Source of the DNA: Adiantum capillus-veneris | Lineage: Eukaryota > Streptophyta > Polypodiopsida > Polypodiales > Pteridaceae | Length of the DNA: 64,000 nt | Assembly: GCA_014529385.2 (NCBI GenBank) | Contig: CM043971.1 | Location: forward strand, 97,616,485 to 97,680,484 | Direction: 5' to 3' | Part shown: piece after piece, positions 54,918-64,000 of the stretch | Numbering within the stretch: the stretch's first letter is position 1 | How the letters are laid out: each line of letters starts with the position of its first letter | The notes under the pieces: model-generated | What the model was told of the DNA's origin: nothing | The model's input: the letters and a program-made list of their open reading frames with translations, nothing else | Database searches by the model: none | Made by a program: the position numbers and the translations under genes

Positions 54918-55703
54918 GTGCTTTTGATACCCTAAGGTGTCAAAAAGCTGCTCTAGGAGGCCTTGTGACTAGTTTTTAGCGTGTTTTTTGTTTGTTTTTT
55001 TGCTAGATTTTTTAGAGCGTGTCGTGGAATGGGCCGTGTGATAGCTTGAAACGAGCGTATCGGTCAGAGGGTCGTGCCGTGCTTTACAACCCTCCGTTTG
55101 GTCACTCTATGCCCTCGGAATCCCTAAAACTGTCAATTTCCAGTAGGGAACTAGGCCCAAACTAGAAAGTCTAAGGGTGGAAGTGGGAAGAGAAAGGAGG
55201 AGAGTGGAGGACTTGTCCCACATCCTCTCATTCTCTCTTGAGGGAGTAGGGTATATATATAAGAGTGAGTCTAGTATATATCGTAAGACTAAGGACTGAG
55301 GCCTGGGCTTGGGCTTGGGCTTGGGCTAGGGCTTGGGAAAATGATCCCGATCCCGATCTACCTTTTATACAAACCAACCCGTCCGTTTTAAGAGTCACGT
55401 TTTTTATTTTCGAGAAATTTAGCCGTTTGATGCAAAAAATGCAGAAATTGAAAATGCAGAAATGCAGAAAATTGAAAAAACACAGAAATGCAGAAAATTG
55501 CAGAAATTGAAAACGTCGAACTTGAAAATGCAGAAATTGCAGAAATTGAAAAAACGCAGACAATAGCAGAAATTGAAACTTGACAGCAAATGCAGAAAAC
55601 GCAAAAAACAGAAATCTCCACACACTCCTTCCCTGCCTTTCCTATGATAGAAATTGCACCACAAGGAAGCGTAAAGTGCTAACCGAGCTTAGTGTAGGGC
55701 ATA
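54918..55703 (-). other. E2 untranslated leader
   Basis: Same elements as the E1 leader, including the GGGCTT/AAGCCC hexamer run near 55303-55340 and the TGCAGAAA low-complexity block, but shorter. One arm of the E1 hairpin is missing. Confidence 0.6.
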
Positions 55704-55721
55704 TCCCCGGCAGCGGCGCCA
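55704..55721 (-). promoter_or_regulatory. Primer binding site of E2, tRNA-Asp with one mismatch
   Basis: Minus strand TGGCGCCGCTGCCGGGGA, differing from the E1 site at one position (GCC-GC-TGCC versus GCC-GT-TGCC). Confidence 0.88.
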
Positions 55722-55725
55722 AAAA

Positions 55726-55976
55726 TGTGCGCTCCTTGCCGCACTGTCGAAGCAAGGGACTTGCCAATACACCGTGTGCGAGCCACAAACGGCTCCAAGC
55801 ACACAACAAGCCTAAACTAGCAAGCTCAAGAGAACAAAGGGTGTGTCACTCACCGCTCTACGCTCGCCTTTGTGGTGGATTCCTGGTCGCGATGAAGAAG
55901 AAGCTGCAGTCGTGCCGCGCTCAACCGCTTCGCCGCCGTCGTGCCTTCATAATGCTCGATCGCACACACACTCTCC

Positions 55977-56018
<42 letters not shown>

Positions 56019-56303
56019 AGGAGGTGAAGAAGAAGAAGATGGAGATGGAGCAAGAGCACTCTTCTATTGCACAAATGAGAGAATGAGTAAAAATTAGGTT
56101 TAGTTGGCTTTTATAGGAGCTCACCCCATTCACACTTGGGCGCCCATGCTTAACCAACTAATCCCTTGAATGTCCAAGTTAAAGTGCGCCTCTCATCGGC
56201 GATCACTCTACCTTTCCCTATTGGTCCGACAAGCCCGGTACCTGACTCTAAATAATACAACGTTTATAGATCATAGGGTGTCCGTGTGCCGTGAGGGTTA
56301 ACA
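55726..56303 (-). repeat. 5' LTR of E2
   Basis: 578 bp with TATA box on the minus strand at 56108-56115 (context GCTCCTATAAAAGCC). Followed by CCAAG. Confidence 0.95.
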
Positions 56304-56308
56304 CCAAG

Positions 56309-56342
56309 CTATGTGCATTTCCCTGCAACCCTAATTCCAACA
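56309..56342 (+). repeat. Ty1/copia 5' LTR, right part
   Basis: The end of the copia LTR (…ATTCCAACA) resumes right after E2. Confidence 0.65.
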
Positions 56343-56344
56343 AT

Positions 56345-56356
56345 TAGTATCAGAGC
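56345..56356 (+). promoter_or_regulatory. Copia primer binding site, tRNA-Met type
   Basis: TAGTATCAGAGC two bases after the LTR, one mismatch from the initiator tRNA-Met complement TGGTATCAGAGC. Confidence 0.8.
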
Positions 56357-56670
56357 AGGTCACGTCCTCCCGGGCTTAGTCGCCAGCAGCTCTAGCACAC
56401 GCCTGCTCACTTTCTTCGATTTTTTGGCAAGCGTTCGTAGGTCGATAAAAGTTTCAGATAGACTCGTAGAGCTAAGTATGCTCATATTTTTTATTCGGGC
56501 TCATTTTTTATTCGGGCTATTCCGTCATTTTGTGTAGAATTTTTGTCAGTGCCATTTTTTGCAAAACAGGTCCCTTACAGTCTTCTATGGTTTGTGCTAT
56601 ATAGCACGTGTTTTTCTCGCTTCATTTCTCCTCTTTTCGGGTAGTTTTCACATTAGGTGAAGAATTTACC

Positions 56671-57600
56671 ATGGCTGAGATGTTTGCCACTGAGGAGAGA
56701 ATGGATGGGAACAATTACCGTATGTAGGCTTTTATGATGCAGCATGTTCTTGTGTCGACGGGTGTCTGGAATATCGTTCAAGGCATTGCTGTATGTCCTG
56801 GTTGTGAGGATGTAGGCGATGTTGAGGATGTAGTAGGTCTTGTTGTAAGGATTGCTGCTATTAGAGTTGTTTTGCCTACAGTTGAGCAAGCTCGTTGGGA
56901 TGAAAAAGATGTGCACGCTCATGCATTGATTGCATTGTCTGTGAAGCGCACTATTACTCCCCATGTTTGTTCAACGAAATCTGCCAAACAGACTTGGGAT
57001 ATTCTAGCAGGTCTTTATGCAAGCTGCAATGAGGCTAAAATTGCTTTGCTGTGTAAAGAGCTGGAATCGAAGATTATGCATGAGGAAGATGAAATGGACA
57101 ATTTCTTTGCTGGTGTCAACGATGTTAATGAGCAACTAATTTTTGTAGGAGAAGTCATTTCTGACAGTTCATTTGTGCAGACTGTTCTTGATGCCTTGCC
57201 AGACTCTTACCAGACTTTTGCTAGTACTTGGAGATTATGACCCAAGGAAATCCCGAAGTTGTCAAGTTTGATGCATTATGCACATTGCTATTGCAAGAGT
57301 CACTTTCCAGAAAAAACAGGACTAGACAGCGTACAATTAAACATGCTTTTATTGCTGCTTAAAGAAAAGGTGGTAACAAAAATGCAACCACTTCTTATGG
57401 TTCTTCTGCGAGTGGAAAATCACCTGTTTCTAATGCTTTTGCTGGCAGCAATTCGTCTAGAAATTTTGGTGATAAGGACAAAAAGAAGATGCGTTGCCAT
57501 TATTGTAAAGCTAATGATCACTTGATCATGCATTGTCCAAAATTGAAGGAAAAAGAGGATAAGAAGAAAGAGGCTGGATCCAATACAAGGTCCAATACAA
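56671..57600 (+). pseudogene. Copia Gag (stops and frameshifts)
   Basis: ATG at 56671 (MAEMFATEERMDGNNY) matches the usual copia Gag start. A TAG at 56725-56727 stands where W is expected in YRMW. The rest of the UBN2-type gag follows: DEKDVHAHALIALSV, TWDILAGLY and QTVLDALPDSYQTF, ending at TGA 57240. After frame changes a zinc knuckle, CHYCKANDHLIMHC (CX2CX4HX4C), lies near 57493. Confidence 0.85.
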
Positions 57601-57734
57601 GTGCAACGATTGTAGAGGCTTCTTTCAAAGGATATTGTGATGTTGATGTTGATGCAGAATGGGCATTTAGTGCAGAGTGTAGTTATGATCCTATTGTCCA
57701 TGATGCATGTATGTCAGTTGCTCCAGATTGACAT

Positions 57735-58004
57735 GTGTGGTATTTTGACAGTGGGGCTACAAAGCACATTACCTCACATCGTGATTTGTTTACCTCTATT
57801 GAGTCTGTCCCTCATGGGAATACGGTGACTTGTGCCAACAATGCCTCTTATCCTGTTCAAGGAGCTGGAAAGATTGTGCTTATTGTTGCAAATGGTAGTT
57901 CTTTCACACTTGTTGATGCATTGTATGTACCTAGGATCAAGAAGAATCTTTTGTCTGTATTTGCACTTGCTAAACTTGGACTTGTAGTCAAATTTTGTGG
58001 ATGA
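57735..58004 (+). pseudogene. Copia protease
   Basis: WYFDSGATKHITSHRDLF has the DSGA active-site motif of copia protease, followed by LVDALYVPRIKKNLLSV. A TGA before WYFD separates it from Gag. The active-site motif itself is intact. Confidence 0.85.
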
Positions 58005-58320
58005 TAGATGTACAATTCATGATGTCAATTTTGGTGATGAAATTGTTGCATCTGGCCTTTTGTGTCGTGGGATGTATAAGCTCAATTTGTATGACAACTG
58101 TAGACAAAATTTTGCAAATGCAGTTGCAGATTCAAGGGATATTTCAGATGCAAAACTGTGGCATGCACGTTTTGGGCAGTTGAATTTTGCCAATTTGCTG
58201 CATTTGAAAAGATCTGATATGGTTGCTTCTTTGCCGCCTCTTGAAGCACCTGTCAAACATGTTTGTGCAGATAGTATTTTGGGTAAAATACAGCGTGCTA
58301 AGTTTCCAAAGGATGGGTAA
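57997..58320 (+). pseudogene. Copia GAG_pre-integrase region
   Basis: KLWHARFGQLNFANLLHLKR resembles the LWHxRLGHLN pattern of GAG_pre-integrase with H replaced by Q. It ends at a stop near 58320. Confidence 0.75.
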
Positions 58321-58338
58321 TTTCGTGCTACATGCAGA

Positions 58339-59045
58339 TTGCAACTTGTGTATAGTGGTGTTTGTGGGCCTATGCAAGCTCCGTCCTTGAGGAATTACTT
58401 GTACTTCGTGACTTTCATTGATGACTATTCCAGGCATGCATGGGTATATCCATTGAAAGCTAAGTCCAAAGTGTTTATGTGCTTTAACCAATTTCTTGCT
58501 ATGGTTGAAAATGTCCCGATATGTACTATGGGCACCCTTCGTTGTTCCGATCGAGGGGGGGAGTATATGTCTCATGAGTTTAATGCATTTTTGGCTAGTC
58601 GTGGGATAAAACACCACTGTACAATGCCGTATATGCCTCAACAAAATGGTGTAGCAAAGAGGAAAAACAGGTCTCTTACAGAAATGGCATGATATATGGT
58701 CAAGAGTCAAGCTTTACCACATTCGTTTTGGCTTGAGGCTGTCATGTGTGCCACTTATGTACTCAAAAGGTGTCCTATGAAGCATGGCATGATAGAAAGC
58801 CTTCTATTGAGCACATGCATGTTTTTGGTTGTTTGGCATATGCTTTGGTGTCACAAACACAACGGAGAAAATTGGATGATAAGGTTGTCAAATGTATTTT
58901 TGTTGGTTATAGTGCTAAAAGTAAAGGTTATAGGTTGTATCATCTACAAACAAAGTGTATTTTGGTTTCACGGGATGTTGTGTTTGTGGAAGATTCTGTT
59001 CAGTCCTTGCTGTCATGTACTAAAGACAATAATGTAAGCTCATAG
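58339..59045 (+). pseudogene. Copia integrase, catalytic residues altered
   Basis: 58339-58692 encodes YSGVCGPMQAPSL, where the usual D of YSDVCGP is G (58357-58359). The second Asp (SDRGGEY) is present. In PQQNGVAKRKNR the catalytic E of GVAERKN is K (58657-58659). A TGA after LTEMA ends the frame; another frame (58746-59045) holds FGCLAYALV, KCIFVGYS and KGYRLYHL, the integrase C-terminal part. Two of the three DDE residues are lost, so the enzyme would be inactive even without the stops. Confidence 0.85.
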
Positions 59046-59328
59046 GACATTTATGACACTTTGTTACCTCTTTTCAATGGTGGAAGTACGAATATAAATT
59101 CCAATGAGGCAATTAGGTCTCCCCAATCTTAGAAAAATAAAAATTCTTTCAAAACATATTAAGTGCATAAGTGAAGGGTGAGTTTAGGAAATGAAAAGGC
59201 AAATGAAGATGAAAAGTCAAAAGATAAATGAAGACAAAAAGTCAAAAGACCTTCTGTGTCCATATAAATAGCTGTTTCTCTGCTCTTTCATTTTTCCTTT
59301 AGCGTTTTCTTCTAAGTTCTCTTTAGTG

Positions 59329-59398
<70 letters not shown>

Positions 59399-59570
59399 AC
59401 TTGCAATGTTGTATTCATCTTTCTTAGGTAATATGTTGCAAACTATGTGCTTTGTCATTGCCTGTCGTTACATGCTATAGATTAACGCATCGTTTATTTT
59501 TTTGATTGGAACCTTTGAATTAGGAGCACCTTTTAATTTTTTTGAAGCCATTAGGAATACCTTTTAATTA
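59046..59570. other. Sequence between copia integrase and RT with TATA and (CT)n
   Basis: After the integrase frame the copia reading fades near 59130. The stretch contains TATAAATA (59262-59269) and a (CT)n of about 60 bp (59334-59400), a promoter-like arrangement. It may be an insertion or rapidly evolving linker. No target duplication can be fixed. Confidence 0.4.
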
Positions 59571-60232
59571 GTGGCAAATGTACAGCCTATGGGGGTTTCT
59601 GAAAATGTTACAAATCAGCATATTACTGATGTAGATGTACATGATGTACTTGATGAGGAAACGGCTAAAAAAGAGCAGGCTAGAGATGTGCCAAAATGGT
59701 TGGTGCATACATTGCGTGACAGTAGATTGGATGCACCTTTGTCTAGTCATACTCGTTCAGGCTCTCGCCATGCATCTTATGCATCGGATTGTTATGATTT
59801 GGCTATGTCTAGCTTACATGATATTGAGGAACCTCTATCTTTTGATGAAGCACATAATTCAAAAAATTGGATGGCTGCCATGCAATCAGAATATGATGCA
59901 CTTATAGAATGCCATTGGTATGAAGTGTGTTTACAAGTTGAAACGCAAGGCGGATGGTGAGATTGATCGCTATAAGGCTTGACTTGTTGCAAAGGGTTAT
60001 GCACAACAAAAAGGTATAGATTATGAAGAGAATTTTTCTTCCACTTTTCGTATGACAACTGTGCGTTTTCTATGTGTATTGGCAACTCATTTTGGTTGGG
60101 ATGTACATCAATCAGACATTGTTACTACTTTCTTGAATGGTGACATATTTGAGGGAGTTTATGTAACAAAGCCTCGCAATTTTGTCAAGAAAGGAAAATA
60201 GGATAAGGTGTGCAAATGTAACAAAGCTTTGT
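59571..60232 (+). pseudogene. Copia RT, N-terminal part
   Basis: PLSFDEAHNSKNWMAAMQSE is the copia RT start. A deletion around CHWYEV removes the next block; KRKADGEIDRYK then LVAKGYAQQKGIDYEENFS resume after frame change and a stop, and HQSDIVTTFLNGDIFEGVYV carries the first catalytic Asp region (DIVTTFLNG; usual D-V-x-x-A-F-L-x-G). A TAG follows KKGK. At 60233 E3 begins, so the YVDD part is absent. Confidence 0.85.
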
Positions 60233-60494
60233 TGTGCGCGTATGTCGCATGTGTCAATGCAAGGAAGATACACCGTGTGCGAGCCACAAATGGCTCCAAG
60301 CACACAACAAGCCTAAACTAGTAAGCTCAAAGATACCGATGACGTGTCACTCACCGCTCTACGCTTGCTTCGTGGAGGATTCCTCGCCGCGAATAAGATG
60401 GAGATACCGCTACGCCACGCTCAACCGCCTTGCCGCCGTCGTGCTGCCGCAATGCTCGATCGCACACACACACACTCTCTGTCTCTCTCTCTCT

Positions 60495-60589
<95 letters not shown>

Positions 60590-60885
60590 GGAGATGAAGA
60601 AGAAGAAGATGGAGATGGAGCAAGAGCACTCTTCAATCGCACAAATGAGAGAATGAGTGAATTTTAGGTTTAGTTGACTTTTATATGAGCTCGCCCCATT
60701 CACACTTGGGCGCCCATGCTTAGCCAACTAATCCCTAGAATGTTCCAGTTAGAGTGCGCCTCTCATCGGCGATCACTCTTACCCTTTTCCTATTGGACCG
60801 ACAAGCCCGGTACCTGACTCTACCAAGTAAATAATACAACGTCCGTCGTAGGTGATATGGTGTCTGTGAGCCGTGAGCGTTAACA
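60233..60885 (-). repeat. 3' LTR of E3
   Basis: Plus-strand start TGTGCGCG with a short diverged end, then ATACACCGTGTGCGAGCC shared with E2; end GCGTTAACA. 653 bp, lengthened by (CA)n runs at about 60497-60590. Confidence 0.85.
60497..60590. repeat. (CA)n expansion in E3 LTR
   Basis: About 90 bp of CA with one TA interruption, at the place where the E1/E2 LTRs hold under 30 bp. Confidence 0.9.
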
Positions 60886-62180
60886 TGCCCCCCATCCTGA
60901 TGTAGATTCTGTCCTCGGAAGCTATTGAGTTGAAGCTCGTTCGTCGAGGTGGAAGAGCATTTGAGATGAATGTCCTTAGCCTTCTTCAGTCACTGCAAAA
61001 TCAAACAACATTGGCATAGTAATTGCATTCTCATATAGAATTAAAAAGCATATGCAGTTGTAGGCAGACAATGTGATTGGTAATAGAATTTTAACCCATT
61101 TGTTAGCAATAAAGATTAAATTGCAATATAATCAAATGCATAAACAGATGTAAAGGTAAAAAATTAAACAAGTCTGGGGTTGCTAATTTAACGGTCGAAA
61201 GGCACTAGAGATCGACTATTAATACCATGGGTAAGCTTCTCAATTTTCTCTGGTCAATTAAGTTGTTTAATCGCGAGAGCCAAGTATTTCATGTTCGAGG
61301 GCTGACTAGAGGCTATACCTAGAAGACCTTGTAGTTAAGCTACAATAAAAGGATTTTCTCATGAAATCATTGCCTAGCTGATTACCTTTTCTTTGACCCC
61401 CCAAAAGTCTTTTCTCATTGATTTACTTTTGATGTGTGTGCTTATTTTGTATGTCTTAGGTTTTTTGCTTTTCAAGGAAAAGCGCCCACACTGGGAACCT
61501 CTAGGGCTCTAGTACCATAGGCGATACATGTGAGTGAAGTACCAAATCAAGATAAGATTTCTCTTCCAGCTTAAGATTTTACATTGTGGCACTTTGATTT
61601 TTTGTTTGTTCGTTTTCAGCATTTTAATTTTGTAACTTTGGGGGGTCATATAACATTGTTACACCTCCCCAGGCTCATCACAGTAGTAAACTCCCTTTAC
61701 TTAAGCTAAAGGTCAATAGGGTCAAGCCCACTAGAAAGCCCTTGTAAATTTCACACAATGCTGCCTAAATCAGATTAAGAACCTAAGTAACCATTGATTA
61801 TTAGAAAGGCATTCCCCATGGTATTAAGATAAGATCTCTAATGCTTAGCTTGGTCAAACTAGCTTAGTCGGATTGCTTGATTTTTAAACCTAGACAAGTG
61901 ATTATGACAAAAATTACATTGAATTTAATGTTTGATACTAAACAAAGGCACTGAATATTATGCTACTAATCACAATCAAAGCAGACAAACATGGATGCAA
62001 AAAAGATAAGGGGCAATGCTAATGGACAAGAAACACTTGTTTGTGTTGATGGTCGCGCTTGATTTGAAGTGTGAGCGAAAAGATCCCATGAAGGTCCAAA
62101 TCCTAACCACAGCAACAGGTTCTTGTACACACTAGGAAACACAAAGAATACCTCTAGGAGGCATATCAGTGGGAAAAGGT
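60886..62180 (-). other. E3 polypurine tract and 3' non-coding region
   Basis: The tract on the minus strand reads AGGATGGGGGGCA, one change from E1/E2. The rest is alignable with 48128-49397 of E2 with many small differences. Confidence 0.7.
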
Positions 62181-62255
62181 ACCAACACTTATTGAAAAAA
62201 AAAACAAAAAAACGTAAGGAACCCTAACCTAATTATTTGCACTCCCCCTAGAGAG

Positions 62256-62714
62256 TCAAGGGAATAGGATATTGTAGAGATTGGGGGGAAACCCTAAGGC
62301 TAAACCCCTATCCTCGTCTTCGAGATAAACAAAGTCATCATGCATGAGACCATATGTGCCATCCGCGTAGTCATGTAAATCTTCTTCTTCATCATAGGTA
62401 CCCATGTTTACTAAGAAGATCACTAGACGCCTATAGTCATCTTGGTCAAAAGGGTAGGCTTGTGCAATGGGAGAAACGCTCTCTACTAAGTATGGATCAG
62501 TCGTGGTCAAGAGACGTATCAGCCACTCTAACTCCTCAAAATTCCTCTCACATGCTAGCGTACCTACCAAATCCCATTCACATGCAAGCACCGGAAAGAC
62601 CATGTGAAACATTTGTGAAAAGTAACGAGGGTACCTCTCACCCAAGGCAGGAGTGGATGACTCTAGTGTACTAGCCATATCTCTACACGCAAATAGATGA
62701 TGGTTAGAGTGCAA
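62256..62714 (-). CDS. Unknown 152-aa open frame in E3
   Basis: Uninterrupted frame. The likely start is ATG 62678 (MASTLESSTPALGERYPR), 12 residues inside the longest frame. The N-terminal half has hydrophobic/aromatic residues (YFSQMFHMVFPVLACEWD) and the C-terminal half is strongly acidic (DEEEDLHDY, YLEDEDRG), ending GFPPNLYNILFP. I recognise no family. It lies in the 3' region of E3 between the tail of Gag-Pro and the 3' LTR, within a segment absent from E1 and E2 (about 62181-62764 replacing about 49397-49588). It is open although E3 Gag-Pro has stops, so it may be recently acquired or chance. Codon-like composition suggests it was coding, but this is not proven. Confidence 0.5.
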   Translation of the reverse strand: MHSNHHLFACRDMASTLESSTPALGERYPRYFSQMFHMVFPVLACEWDLVGTLACERNFEELEWLIRLLTTTDPYLVESVSPIAQAYPFDQDDYRRLVIFLVNMGTYDEEEDLHDYADGTYGLMHDDFVYLEDEDRGLALGFPPNLYNILFP

Positions 62715-62905
62715 ATATTACAAGGGTCGTGTTCTTGTGCATAATGTGTTTTTATGATTTTGTGTTATGGCTCTTGCTCTTTTACTTTTTTTATCTTGTT
62801 TTTGTGAGTATAAGGCTTTATATATACATTCCCTAAGATTGGAGATTAAGAGGTCAGGGAGGAAGGTTGAGAGGGAAGCAAGTGAATGATGGATGTCAGC
62901 AAACA

Positions 62906-62919
62906 CTCCTCCCTTCCTT
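62906..62919 (-). promoter_or_regulatory. Internal polypurine tract of E3
   Basis: AAGGAAGGGAGGAG on the minus strand, one change from E1/E2. Confidence 0.6.
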
Positions 62920-62939
62920 GGGTAGATCATACCTTTTAG

Positions 62940-63600
62940 AATGATGTCGTCACCCTTTGAAACCAGTTGCTCCAAGTTGTTATAGATGAAGGCTTTAACC
63001 AATAGTTTTCGACCACCCTATGCGTTTCACCTGGTTGCAAGGGTGGTAAGATACTCTCCCATGATTTTATTTGCAACATTGTTTTAGGTGGTGAACTTAC
63101 AACGGGAGGTGCAAACTCTTTCTTGCTTGTATGGATATGTACAATGGTAGGTGGAGATTGTGTCGAAGCTTCTATTTCCGTATAGGAACTACATGAAGAG
63201 TAAGAAGCTTCATTTGATTTCCTTGTTCCTGAGCTAGGTGGAACAAATCGTTCTTTCTTTGGTACCCAAACTAGCTCTGGAGCAGGTGTGTAGCATTCCG
63301 TGATTTTTTTCTTTCCGCGATCGTCAATTTATTTTGGAGCCACATGATTGAGCTCACATGGACCCGGTGACAAGTAAGAGCACAATTTACGTTTTGGCAA
63401 CCAGATTTGATCATTTCCTTCGTAGTAGCCTTGGGCTTCCAATAGTTTTTTAGGAATCCAACGCAACATTTCTTTACATTTCTTGGGGCGAATGGGACGT
63501 CTCTTACCAAGCTCCTATCTTTTAGCACTGGCTATGGTTGCTAAAGAAGCTTTAAGGACCCACTTGTATGTTTTGTTTGTTATATTGGGATGGGTCTTGT
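62940..63600 (-). pseudogene. E3 Gag-Pro C-terminal WVPK tail
   Basis: Minus-strand reading keeps KTHPNITNKTYKWVLK, RWIPKKLLEAQGYY, IWLPKRKLCSYLSP and ELVWVPKKERFVPPSS, the same four W-x-P/L-K motifs as E1/E2, up to NWFQRVTTSF at the end. Stops occur at about three places (after SAKR, after VAPK and near the end), so it is no longer translated, but the frame between them is conserved. Confidence 0.8.
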
Positions 63601-64000
63601 GTTTCTGAAGATTTTTTTCAACTACATCAGTTGAAGCTCTAGAGAGTTGTGCAATGGGGACATATGGTTCAACTTCTTGGACATGCAATGTTTTGGGTTT
63701 TATTTACTTAAAAAGCAATATCTCAGGGACTATGGCTTGCGTGAGAGGGCTAAGAGTTGGTTTCTGTGCTGTGACACCCCCTGTCCCCCAATCAATAGTG
63801 CATTTGGTGGCTATCATCCACGTGCATCCTAGATTTATATTACCCTTTATAGTTCCAACAGGCATGACCAAAAAGTCTTGAGCTACAACCCCATTGTCAT
63901 AACTGACTTCTAGAAGTGTGCCAGATTCCAAAAACCGAAGTTTTTTTCTTGTTGACACCCTTGACTTGGATAATACTCTCAGATAGAGGTGGCTTCCCTA
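63601..64000 (-). pseudogene. E3 protease segment of a different type
   Basis: Minus strand: GKPPLSESIIQVKGVNKKK, a frame change, then QDFLVMPVGTIKGNINLGC and TWMIATKCTIDWGTGGV. The MGKP, VMP and LG-C-T-W-M / IDW pattern matches the C-terminal half of a retropepsin-like domain, as E1/E2 ILGRPFM...HDW does, but the residues differ strongly. After it the sequence returns to the E1/E2 tail at about 63600. The catalytic D-x-G part lies beyond the window. Confidence 0.6.

Larger units (their letters stand above)
47541..56303 (-). mobile_element. Element E2: intact Gag-protease LTR retrotransposon without pol
   Basis: 8763 bp, same family as E1 but in opposite orientation. LTRs of 574 (47541-48114) and 578 bp (55726-56303), the difference lying mainly in CA repeats; only about five substitutions by eye. 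Perfect CCAAG duplications. A single 1726-codon frame spans Gag and protease, with no pol in any frame. An intact frame and young LTRs suggest a recently active, trans-mobilised element. Confidence 0.94.
47348..60232 (+). mobile_element. Ty1/copia relic, plus strand, hosting E2 and E3
   Basis: Domains in copia order: gag, zinc knuckle, protease, gag_pre-integrase, integrase and RT start. The integrase before RT order is diagnostic. E2 is inserted in its 5' LTR and E3 in its RT, where AACAAAGCTTTGT is followed by the E3 LTR. Stops, frameshifts and altered catalytic residues show it is dead. The rest of RT, RNase H and the 3' LTR lie beyond the window, if present. Confidence 0.85.
60233..64000 (-). 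mobile_element. Element E3: divergent, degenerate member of the E1/E2 family (partial)
   Basis: Minus strand, inserted into copia RT and running past the window end. The 3' LTR (60233-60885), polypurine tract, 3' non-coding region and the WVPK tail are recognisable. It is more diverged than E1/E2, with stops in the tail, a 584-bp segment with its own open frame replacing about 190 bp of E2, and a protease segment of another type. Confidence 0.85.

Overview
This is a transposon-dense stretch of nuclear DNA from a land plant with a large, repeat-rich genome. The evidence is nested Ty3/gypsy, Ty1/copia and LINE elements of plant type, primer sites for tRNA-Met and plant tRNA-Asp, very long (CT)n/(GA)n and (CA)n runs, and one small host gene of the plant ARGOS/ORGAN SIZE RELATED (OSR) family. 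A fern, gymnosperm or other non-model vascular plant seems likely, but the species cannot be read from the sequence. Apart from the OSR-like gene at 31129-31338 (minus), I see no intact host gene.

Layout. 1-4.9 kb: microsatellite and an old minus-strand LINE with RT and zf-RVT relics (about 1690-4380). 4.9-11.9 kb: element A, a decayed minus-strand Ty3/gypsy chromovirus with 1.4-1.6 kb LTRs. 11.9-13.6 kb: GA-rich and AT-rich non-coding DNA. 13.6-17.9 kb: a diverged tandem segmental duplication. Its second copy carries a 398-bp TIR element whose empty site is preserved in the first copy. 17.925-26.803 kb: element E1 (plus), a complete LTR retrotransposon with GATAG target duplications inside a LINE relic, which resumes at 26.8-28.2 kb. 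28.2-38 kb: the non-TE island, with the OSR-like gene, a possible decayed coding stretch, a three-unit array of about 520 bp and many dinucleotide runs. 38-47.3 kb: a plus-strand LINE endonuclease fragment split by element B (38445-47213, minus), a chromovirus with perfect TTCCT target duplications and many stop codons. 47.3-60.2 kb: a plus-strand Ty1/copia relic. Its 5' LTR is split by element E2 (47541-56303, minus, CCAAG duplications) and its reverse transcriptase is interrupted by element E3 (60233 to the window end, minus).

The most notable system is the E1/E2/E3 family. E1 and E2 are about 8.8 kb, have nearly identical LTRs, a tRNA-Asp primer site and a polypurine tract, so they are recent insertions. 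Their only large product is a Gag-protease polyprotein, 1726 aa and uninterrupted in E2. No reverse transcriptase, RNase H or integrase is visible, so they should depend on an autonomous partner. After the protease, where pol would be expected, there is a tail of about 330-400 aa with four W-[VI]-P-K motifs. E3 is a divergent member that keeps this tail but has a different protease segment and an extra 152-aa open frame of unknown function near its 3' end. B and A share a family, and B's gag-pol carries repeated C-to-T type stops despite near-identical LTRs.
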